From an uncultured bacterium (GTDB lineage: Bacteria; Bacillota; Clostridia; Lachnospirales; Lachnospiraceae), in NCBI GenBank assembly GCA_946061355.1, contig CAMGRE010000062.1:1-11815 (forward strand): a stretch of 11,815 nucleotides of DNA. The letters run 5' to 3'. The notes below the pieces were generated by a model, which worked only from the letters and a program-made list of their open reading frames with translations, made no database searches and had not been told where the DNA came from. A program made the translations under genes and the position numbers. This document shows positions 6,403-11,815 of this stretch, piece after piece (within the stretch, counting starts at the first letter, position 1; the number at the start of each line of letters is the position of its first letter).

Positions 6403-9053
6403 GATCGCGGCGTACAGAAGATCAGTATCTCGTGGGCAAAGAGCGGGAACGCAGACAATACGGTGAGGAAGCCCCATTCCCCGAAGGTCAGATGCACCGT
6501 GCCGAAAGCTTTGATGAAAAACGGGATTTCCGTCACCAGAAACTGCAGCAGGATTCCGGTGATACAGGCGACGATCATCAGCTTATTGTCAAGATGCTTC
6601 ATCCGGAAAAAAGAGGTCCGGACGCTCCGCATCCCTATGGCATGAAAAAGCTGGCACATTCCGAGCACAGTAAAAGCGTATGTCTGGGAACGCTGCAGCA
6701 CGGTGCCGGTCTGCAGTGCGGTGATCAGATTGGTAAATGTCAGCGCCAGATGCTCACGGGTCAGGAGCAGGTAGGGCAGTGTGAAGAAGGCGGCGAGACT
6801 GATGGCAGCGATCAGGATGCCGTAAAATATCGTACAGACGAGTGCCCCGTGAGCGAACAGGTTCTCGGAGGAGGGCCTTGGAGGGCATTTCATCAGCGCT
6901 TTTCCATCGTTTTGGTCGATTCCCAGAGCCAGTGCAGGCAGAGAGTCCGTGATCAGATTAATCCACAGGATATGACTGGATTTTAACGGAGAGGCGAGAC
7001 CGAGCACCACTGCGACAAACATGGTCAGGATTTCTCCGAGGTTGGAGGAAAGCAGGAAGATCACGGTTTTTTTGATGTTTTCATAGACGCCGCGTCCCTC
7101 CTCGATGGCTTTCTCGATGGTCGAAAAGTTGTCATCAGTCAGGATCATGTCGGATGCCTGCTTCGCGACGTCGGTTCCGTTCAATCCCATGGAGATGCCG
7201 ATGTCGGCAGCTTTTAAGGAAGGAGCGTCATTGACGCCGTCGCCGGTCATTGCCACGACATTTCCCTTTTCCCGGAAACCGGTGACGATCTGTACCTTCT
7301 GTTCGGGAGAGATGCGTGCGAACACTCTCACATAGTCCAGTCTTTTCAAGAATTCTTCGTGAGACAGGGAGCGCATCTCACTGCCTGACAGACAGGCTTC
7401 CCGGTCGGATACGATGGAGAGCTGCTTTGCGATGGCGTATGCGGTATCCACATGGTCACCGGTAATCATGACGGTGCCGACTCCGGCATCCCGGAAGCGT
7501 CTGACAGCGTCGGCAGCCTCGGGACGGGCAGGGTCCAGCATACCCACCATGCCGAGAAAGGTCAGATCCTGCTCGGAGGGAGAGCGCTGGCCAGTCTTCA
7601 TGGCAAATGCCAGTGTGCGCAGTGCCTGGGAGGACAGCTCGCCCTGGGTGCGCCGGATCTGGCGGCGCACAGAAGCGGTGAGAGGAACAGTCTTGCCCTG
7701 TAGCAGGATTGTTGTGCAGCGCGACAGAACCTCGTCAGGCGCTCCTTTGGTGTAGGTGACGGTCTGTGTGCCGCATCTGTGGAAGGTGGACATCATCTTG
7801 CGGTCAGAGTCAAAAGGCAGTTCTTCCCTGCGCGGCAGCGTTTTCTCCAGAACTGTTCTGTCACATCCGTATTTGGAAGAAAGCGCAAGGAGTGCAAGCT
7901 CCGTCGGGTCACCGATACTCTTTGCCTTATTCAGGACAGCATCATTGCACAGCGTCATTGCATACAGAAATTCCCTGTGCAACGAGGGGTGCAGTGCGTC
8001 TGCGGCCAACACTTTTTGGTTGACATAACACTGAGAAACGGTCATGCGGTTTTGCGTCAGGGTTCCCGTTTTGTCAGAACATACAATATTGACAGAACCG
8101 AGCGTTTCCACGGCGGGAAGGCGCCGGATGATCGTATTGACACGGACCATGCGGGTTACGCTGAGCGCAAGGCATATGGTGACAACGGCGGGCAGGCCTT
8201 CCGGTACGGCGGCCACAGCGAGGGAGATGGCGGTGAGCAGCATCTCAAAAATATTGCGTTTCTGCCATACCGCAATCGCAAACAGGAGGACACACAGGAG
8301 AATGGAGAGAAAACTCAGGATCTTGCCCAGATCGCCGAGTTTTTTTTGAAGGGGCGTGGTGTCGTCATGACCTGCCTGGATCAGGGAAGCGATCCTGCCG
8401 ATCTGCGTATCCATACCGGTAGCGGTGACGATACCCTGACCTCTTCCGTAGGTGATGATGGTGGACATGTATGCCATGTTCAGCCGGTCGCCCAGGGGAA
8501 TATCGTGGGAAGGAGAAGCAATGAAACCGGCTTTTTTCTCCACAGGGAGGGATTCTCCCGTCAGGGTGGATTCCTCGGCTTTGAGATTTTCGGAGAGCGT
8601 AAGGCGCAGATCGGCGGGAACCTGGCAGCCTGCGTCCAGACAGACCAGATCGCCGGGAACCAGATCGGATGCGGGGATTTCCTTCTGCTTTCCGTCACGG
8701 ATCACGATGGCATGCGGACTTGTGAGTTTCTTCAGGGAATCGAGCGCCTTTTGCGCTTTTCCCTCCTGGATCAGCCCAACTATGGCATTGATAAAAACGA
8801 CGGCGAGAATGATCGCCGTGTCACTGATTTCGTCTAAGAGAAGGGAGATGGCGGAAGCGGCTAACAGAATATAGATCAGAGGATCGTGAAGCTGCTCTAA
8901 GAAAGAAGCAATCAGACTTTTTTTCCGGCTCTCCGGAAGCGCATTCCTTCCATAGACGGACAGACGGGCGGCAGCCTCTTTCTGGCTGAGTCCTTTCGCA
9001 GAATTTGTCTTTAAGTCGGAACAGGTTTCCTGTATCGTTTTTGCTTCAAACAT
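6399..9053 (-). CDS. P-type (P2A-like) calcium-transporting ATPase
   Basis: This 884-residue membrane pump resembles bacterial SERCA-like ATPases, which export Ca2+ using ATP. Domains in order: cation-ATPase N-terminal region (about 1-50); M1-M2 (about 55-95); actuator domain with TGES (165-168); M3-M4 with PEGLP (284-288); phosphorylation Asp327 in DKTGTLT; nucleotide-binding KGAPDE (436-441); hinge TGDH (531-534) and TGDGVND (603-609); and M5-M10 from about 663 to 880. Ca site II ligands match SERCA: Glu285 (M4), Asn671 and Glu674 (M5, NLGE), and Asn699, Thr702 and Asp703 (M6, NLITD). The M8 acidic ligand of SERCA site I (Glu908) appears to be Gly798 here, so one Ca2+ per cycle is likely. 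The start has AAGGAGAG upstream. Mn2+ or another cation cannot be excluded. No terminator separates it from the trp leader. Confidence 0.93.
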   Translation of the reverse strand: MFEAKTIQETCSDLKTNSAKGLSQKEAAARLSVYGRNALPESRKKSLIASFLEQLHDPLIYILLAASAISLLLDEISDTAIILAVVFINAIVGLIQEGKAQKALDSLKKLTSPHAIVIRDGKQKEIPASDLVPGDLVCLDAGCQVPADLRLTLSENLKAEESTLTGESLPVEKKAGFIASPSHDIPLGDRLNMAYMSTIITYGRGQGIVTATGMDTQIGRIASLIQAGHDDTTPLQKKLGDLGKILSFLSILLCVLLFAIAVWQKRNIFEMLLTAISLAVAAVPEGLPAVVTICLALSVTRMVRVNTIIRRLPAVETLGSVNIVCSDKTGTLTQNRMTVSQCYVNQKVLAADALHPSLHREFLYAMTLCNDAVLNKAKSIGDPTELALLALSSKYGCDRTVLEKTLPRREELPFDSDRKMMSTFHRCGTQTVTYTKGAPDEVLSRCTTILLQGKTVPLTASVRRQIRRTQGELSSQALRTLAFAMKTGQRSPSEQDLTFLGMVGMLDPARPEAADAVRRFRDAGVGTVMITGDHVDTAYAIAKQLSIVSDREACLSGSEMRSLSHEEFLKRLDYVRVFARISPEQKVQIVTGFREKGNVVAMTGDGVNDAPSLKAADIGISMGLNGTDVAKQASDMILTDDNFSTIEKAIEEGRGVYENIKKTVIFLLSSNLGEILTMFVAVVLGLASPLKSSHILWINLITDSLPALALGIDQNDGKALMKCPPRPSSENLFAHGALVCTIFYGILIAAISLAAFFTLPYLLLTREHLALTFTNLITALQTGTVLQRSQTYAFTVLGMCQLFHAIGMRSVRTSFFRMKHLDNKLMIVACITGILLQFLVTEIPFFIKAFGTVHLTFGEWGFLTVLSAFPLFAHEILIFCTPRS

Positions 9054-9164
9054 ATGCTCTCTCCTTGCTTACGGAACAAATAGAAATACACCTGGTACAA
9101 CCATATGCGTACAAGAGTAAAAAAATGTCTGAAAGAATTCCGGGTCCGGGGAAAGAGCAGACAC

Positions 9165-9193
9165 TAAACAAACGACGGACATATGACGATAAT
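9165..9193 (+). promoter_or_regulatory. candidate promoter for the 9281 gene
   Basis: TAAACA (9165-9170) and GATAAT (9188-9193) are spaced by 17 bases, giving four and five matches to the sigma-A consensus. Transcription would start near 9200, leaving a leader of about 80 bases with a hairpin at its very start. The gene upstream is divergent, so this block needs a promoter somewhere in 9054-9280. Confidence 0.4.
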
Positions 9194-9205
9194 TATTACA
9201 AAGTG

Positions 9206-9235
9206 TCGGCTCCGGAGTGAGCCGGAAAATTTTTT
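9206..9235 (+). promoter_or_regulatory. terminator-like hairpin in the 5' leader of the 9281 gene
   Basis: CGGCTC (9207-9212) pairs with GAGCCG (9219-9224) around a six-base loop. After a short GAAAA spacer comes a run of six T (9230-9235). A competing TCCGG/CCGGA pairing uses the same bases. The spacer before the T-run makes it a poor standard terminator. It could be a weak attenuator or a 5' stabilising structure. Confidence 0.35.
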
Positions 9236-9280
9236 GTGCCTGTCCGAAACGGATGTCGGGATGGCGGATAGGAGGATACT

Positions 9281-9940
9281 ATGGCAGAAATCACACAATC
9301 ACAGAACAGCTGGACCGATATGTTCCATCAATACAGTGCGGAGATCATGGAACGGATTAAGAGCGGAAGGACGGAAGTCTCGATTCCGATCGGCGGCTCG
9401 GAGATGACGCAGTCGGAGTGGGAAAAAGCGCTCAAAAGCATTGATAAGCAGATAGGGGATATCAAGGAGGAACAGGAGGAGCGCTTCGCGAGACTTGGGA
9501 AAAAGGAGGCGCATCAGGCGGAGGCGGCAGCAGCTTATGAGGCGGCGGTTTCCGGGAAGGTCAATCCGGTCGAGCAACTCAGGACGAAGCCGAAGGCTCC
9601 GTATGATTATCTGGCAAAGGACGGGATCATAGAATATAAAGGTGCGGTCTTTGTCTGCGATGAGAAGAATAACTGTCTTTGTCTCGGTGATGTGTCCGAC
9701 AAACAAAATGTGCTGACGATCCCGTTGTCGGGCGGCGGGTGCCTGAAAGTGAACCGGGACAATCTCGGAGAGCTGGCGAATGCGATTGATATGTTTTCGC
9801 CGGAGGACATCAATCTGATCATGCGCGCGATCGCGCAGGACAATAAGGCGCGCTCCATGCAGAAGGAGATGGAGGATACGGTGACCGAGGCCGGTGAGGA
9901 GCTTGCAGACGGCAGCGGTGATGATGAGGAAGAGTTGTAA
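9281..9940 (+). CDS. acidic coiled-coil protein of unknown function
   Basis: I do not recognise the family of this 219-residue protein. It has no signal peptide or membrane segment, so it is probably cytosolic. The N-terminal part has a Trp-containing amphipathic stretch (EWEKALKSIDK, 46-56), then a charged Glu/Lys/Ala-rich helix likely to form a coiled coil (about 47-90). A compact, probably beta-rich segment follows (about 112-156) with three cysteines (126, 132, 134) and a GGGCLKV motif (151-157; Cys154). Next comes a helical part with MFSPEDINLIMRAIAQ (171-186) and a strongly acidic tail (about 203-219). The ATG is well placed behind AGGAGG. Its TAA stop shares a base with the next start (TAATG), suggesting coupling to the DUF2752 gene and a shared operon. 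Confidence 0.85.
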   Translation: MAEITQSQNSWTDMFHQYSAEIMERIKSGRTEVSIPIGGSEMTQSEWEKALKSIDKQIGDIKEEQEERFARLGKKEAHQAEAAAAYEAAVSGKVNPVEQLRTKPKAPYDYLAKDGIIEYKGAVFVCDEKNNCLCLGDVSDKQNVLTIPLSGGGCLKVNRDNLGELANAIDMFSPEDINLIMRAIAQDNKARSMQKEMEDTVTEAGEELADGSGDDEEEL

Positions 9941-10398
9941 TGCATCAGATCTTTAACAGGATAAAAAAGGATGTCAGGAGATTCTGGTTCGCGGGAGTGA
10001 TCCTGATCTTATACTATGCGGCGGCGAGGGTGTTTCTTCACGGACTGTGCCCCGTGGTGTATTTCACGGGGGTTCCCTGTCCGGGATGCGGACTGACCCG
10101 AGCCGTTCTCTTTTTTGTGACAGGGCAGTTTGCAAGGTCGTTTGCCATCAATCCGGCGGGGATACTCTGGATCGCACTGGCGCTATATTTTGCAGTCAAC
10201 CGCTACATTCTGGGACGGCATAACAGGAGAGAGGCAACTTTGCTGCTGACGGCTGTGGCGTGTATCACGATCGGCGTGTATCTGTACCGTATGGCGCGGT
10301 ATTTCCCGGGGATGCCTCCGGTCAGTTATACAGGGAACAATGTCCTGTCAAAGCTGCTGCCGGGGTATTCCGATTGGATCCGTCATATCAGGAATTGA
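9940..10398 (+). CDS. DUF2752 membrane protein (first copy)
   Basis: A 152-residue integral membrane protein. The DUF2752 signature is clear: Cys37-Pro, then TGVPCPGCGLTRA (43-55) with Cys47 and Cys50, followed by an FAINP element (68-72). Three hydrophobic helices are visible (about 15-34, 73-90 and 99-117). The family has no established biochemical function; the CPGCG motif invites a metal- or thiol-based role, which is inference. The start overlaps the previous stop by one base, with GAGGAAG upstream as a moderate ribosome binding site. It shares the motif, but little else, with the second copy at 10889-11320. Confidence 0.88.
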   Translation: MHQIFNRIKKDVRRFWFAGVILILYYAAARVFLHGLCPVVYFTGVPCPGCGLTRAVLFFVTGQFARSFAINPAGILWIALALYFAVNRYILGRHNRREATLLLTAVACITIGVYLYRMARYFPGMPPVSYTGNNVLSKLLPGYSDWIRHIRN

Positions 10399-10408
10399 CA
10401 AAATCATA

Positions 10409-10437
10409 TTGTAGAAGTGGATAAAATACGCTATAAT
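10409..10437 (+). promoter_or_regulatory. internal promoter before the Gln/Tyr-rich gene
   Basis: A perfect -10 box TATAAT (10432-10437) lies 17 bases after TTGTAG (10409-10414). A perfect TTGACA (10395-10400), overlapping the stop codon of the DUF2752 gene, lies further upstream but has only a weak -10 (TGGATA) at proper spacing. Either way the small gene at 10483, and perhaps the two after it, can be transcribed independently of the upstream pair. Confidence 0.55.
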
Positions 10438-10482
10438 AAAAAAGAGTTTTGTCTCAAATACAATTTGTACGGGGAGAATGTG

Positions 10483-10863
10483 ATGGATAACAACAATATG
10501 TATCAGCAGGATCAGAACAATGACTATCAGCAGAATTACGGGAGTCAGCAGGGGTACACGGCTCCGCAGTCGGATTATATTCAGCCCGATTATGTGCAGC
10601 CGGGATATCAACAGGGATATCAGCAGCCGGAGAATACGCTGGAGGAGCCTGTAACGCTGGGAGAGTGGATGGTAAGCTTCTTACTTATGCTTATCCCCTG
10701 CGTGAACATTATCTTGATGTTTGTGTGGGCATTCAGCAATTCCGAGAAGAAGAGCAAGTCCAATTTCTTTAAGGCGGCGCTGATCTGGTACGGAATCTGC
10801 ATGGTGCTGTCGATTATCATGGTTTTTGCCATGGGAATCGGTGTGGCGTCCGCTCTGAGTTAA
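10483..10863 (+). CDS. Gln/Tyr-rich small membrane protein
   Basis: A 126-residue protein in two parts. Residues 1-50 are low-complexity, rich in Gln, Tyr, Asn and Pro, with repeated YQQ, GYQQ and QPxY units. After the linker LEEPVTLGEW (53-62) come two transmembrane helices (about 63-84 and 99-120), separated by a charged loop SNSEKKSKSN. The layout resembles Clostridia proteins with a disordered Q/Y-rich cytoplasmic tail ahead of a small two-helix membrane domain; no function is known to me. An in-frame ATG at 10417 would add 22 residues but lies inside the promoter region. The ATG at 10483 has GGGGAG upstream and is preferred. Confidence 0.82.
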   Translation: MDNNNMYQQDQNNDYQQNYGSQQGYTAPQSDYIQPDYVQPGYQQGYQQPENTLEEPVTLGEWMVSFLLMLIPCVNIILMFVWAFSNSEKKSKSNFFKAALIWYGICMVLSIIMVFAMGIGVASALS

Positions 10864-10888
10864 AGGATTATTTCTGTGAATAAGGAAA

Positions 10889-11320
10889 ATGAATCATAAA
10901 AGCTTTTTCGAGAAGTTAAAAGAAGTGATTGTACTTCTTGCTGCCATCGGAATGGTACTGTTGTTTCTGACCGTTACGCACATCGGCTGCCCGATCAAGT
11001 GGATGACGGGAATCTCCTGTCCGGGCTGCGGTATGACGCGGGCGCTCTGGAGCGCGGTAAGGTTCCGGTTCGGCGAAGCATTCCGGTTCCATCCGTTGTT
11101 CTGGATGGTTCCTCTCTTTTTTCCGTTATATCTGTTTTGGGAACGGATGCCGGGAAAGGTCAGGAAAGGAGTGCTGTGGGTAATTATCCTGGCATTTTTG
11201 CTTACATATCTGATCCGCCTGTGTTCGGGCGGTGATCCGGTGGTTGGCATCAGGCCGTATGAGGGGGTAATTGGCCGTATGTTTCAGAAAATATGTGACA
11301 ACCATGGAGGAAGATTATGA
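10889..11320 (+). CDS. DUF2752 membrane protein (second copy)
   Basis: A 143-residue membrane protein with the same signature as the gene at 9940: Cys34-Pro, then TGISCPGCGMTRA (40-52) with Cys44 and Cys47, and an FRFHP element (65-69) matching FAINP. Hydrophobic helices lie at about 11-29, 69-84 and 95-111. Outside the motif the two copies differ greatly, so this is an old duplication or a separate recruitment. The ribosome binding site (AAGGAAA) is weak and close to the ATG. Its TGA stop overlaps the next ATG (ATGA), showing coupling to the DUF4234 gene. Confidence 0.87.
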   Translation: MNHKSFFEKLKEVIVLLAAIGMVLLFLTVTHIGCPIKWMTGISCPGCGMTRALWSAVRFRFGEAFRFHPLFWMVPLFFPLYLFWERMPGKVRKGVLWVIILAFLLTYLIRLCSGGDPVVGIRPYEGVIGRMFQKICDNHGGRL

Positions 11321-11715
11321 AAATACAAGAAGACAGAAGTTTATTGATGTACATTTTGCTCAGTATCGTTACCTGCGGTATCTACAGTTATTACTTCATT
11401 TATAAACTGGCTCAGGATATGAATGTTGTGTGCGCGGGAGACGGTCAGAACACACCCGGACTGGTTCAGTTTATTTTGCTGTCCTATATTACCTGTGGAA
11501 TTTATTCCTGGTTCTATTATTACAACCTGGCTAACAGAATGGCAGAGAATGCACCGCGCTATGGTCTGAGTTTTTCGGAGAACGGAACCACAGTTTTGCT
11601 CTGGCTGCTCGTCGGAGCACTGGTTTGCGGAATCGGACCTTTTGTTGCAATGTATATCCTGATCAAAAATATGAACAGCCTGGCACATGCATACAATACA
11701 GGTGTAAGAGCGTAA
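11317..11715 (+). CDS. DUF4234 repeat membrane protein
   Basis: A 132-residue membrane protein of the DUF4234 type. Its first two thirds hold two clear copies of one unit, LLSIVTCGIYSYYFIYKLA (14-32) and LLSYITCGIYSWFYYYNLA (54-72), 40 residues apart. A degenerate third copy, ALVCGIGPFVAMYILIKNM (101-119), follows. Each has a Cys-Gly-Ile turn inside a hydrophobic aromatic helix. It overlaps the preceding stop by four bases and has GGAGG in place. The family has no established function. It is the last recognisable gene of the block. Confidence 0.87.
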   Translation: MKIQEDRSLLMYILLSIVTCGIYSYYFIYKLAQDMNVVCAGDGQNTPGLVQFILLSYITCGIYSWFYYYNLANRMAENAPRYGLSFSENGTTVLLWLLVGALVCGIGPFVAMYILIKNMNSLAHAYNTGVRA

Positions 11716-11741
11716 TCAAACATTTATAAATGGAAAGGCGT

Positions 11742-11774
11742 ATGGATTTTTCTTATTCAAATTCAGATATTTAA
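11742..11774 (+). CDS. possible 10-codon micro-ORF
   Basis: ATG at 11742 opens MDFSYSNSDI and then stops with TAA, only a few bases before the terminator. GGAAAGG stands just upstream, so translation is possible. It could be a real short peptide, the remnant of a longer decayed gene, or chance. There is no homology evidence visible to me. Confidence 0.15.
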   Translation: MDFSYSNSDI

Positions 11775-11777
11775 TAG

Positions 11778-11815
11778 AAACAATAGAGGCGTTGCGGTGC
11801 AGCGCCTCTTGTTTT
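11778..11815. terminator. intrinsic terminator of the small-membrane-protein block
   Basis: AGAGGCGTTGC (11785-11795) pairs with GCAGCGCCTCT (11799-11809) with one G-U pair and a three-base loop. A T-rich tail, TTGTTTT, runs to the window edge. The outer bases AAACA and TGTTT extend the pairing, so the element is nearly symmetrical and may also stop transcription from the right. Confidence 0.85.

Noticed and set aside
6354..6986. 210-codon + strand open frame over the trp promoter and the ATPase 3' end
   Set aside because: It is highly charged with no recognisable motif, and it overlaps a certain gene and a certain regulatory region.
7779..8837. 352-codon open frame on the + strand, antisense to the Ca2+-ATPase
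   Set aside because: Its translation is low-quality (many His, Arg, Gly and Gln, no domain pattern), and the sense strand is a clear ATPase.
9080..9120. Possible promoter and operator for the ATPase: two TTGTAC copies around CATATG on the minus strand
   Set aside because: The best pairing (TTGTAC, 18 bases, TGTATT) matches the consensus weakly, and the repeat is too short to call an operator.
1..11815. CRISPR arrays, insertion sequences, tRNA or rRNA genes, phage genes
   Set aside because: I saw no regularly spaced repeats, transposase motifs, tRNA cloverleaf or phage structural genes.

Overview
The window looks like a piece of a Firmicutes chromosome, most likely class Clostridia and probably family Lachnospiraceae. 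The reasons are moderately GC-rich coding DNA, strong AGGAGG-type ribosome binding sites, a T-box-controlled trp operon, and small DUF2752 and DUF4234 membrane proteins. The family assignment is inference; no rRNA or other marker gene is present.

Layout. Positions 1-60 hold only what may be the last 13 codons of a membrane protein on the + strand. A strong, probably bidirectional terminator follows at 97-127. From 6402 down to 133, on the minus strand, lies a complete-looking tryptophan operon: promoter, T-box leader with a UGG (Trp) specifier, leader terminator, then trpE-trpG-trpD-trpC-trpB-trpA. The genes are tightly packed: trpE/trpG and trpB/trpA overlap by 4 and 8 bases, and the stop codons of trpG and trpD abut or overlap the next Shine-Dalgarno. 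trpF (phosphoribosylanthranilate isomerase) is absent, although it commonly sits between trpC and trpB. Upstream on the same strand is an 884-residue P-type Ca2+-transporting ATPase (6399-9053). Its stop codon overlaps the -35 box of the trp promoter, and no separate terminator is visible after it.

After a 227-base divergent intergenic region, the + strand carries five small genes. They are an acidic, coiled-coil-containing cytosolic protein of unknown function (9281-9940), a DUF2752 membrane protein (9940-10398), a Gln/Tyr-rich two-helix membrane protein with its own good promoter (10483-10863), a second DUF2752 protein (10889-11320), and a DUF4234 protein built from internal repeats (11317-11715). 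A hairpin terminator closes the block at 11778-11815.

How the parts work together. The trp genes convert chorismate to tryptophan, apart from the missing TrpF step. The leader should let transcription proceed only when uncharged tRNA-Trp binds. The readthrough RNA has an unusual third copy of the terminator arm that allows a second hairpin. The five-gene + strand block is the least understood part. Overlapping start and stop codons and repeated small membrane families suggest a membrane-associated module whose function I cannot assign.
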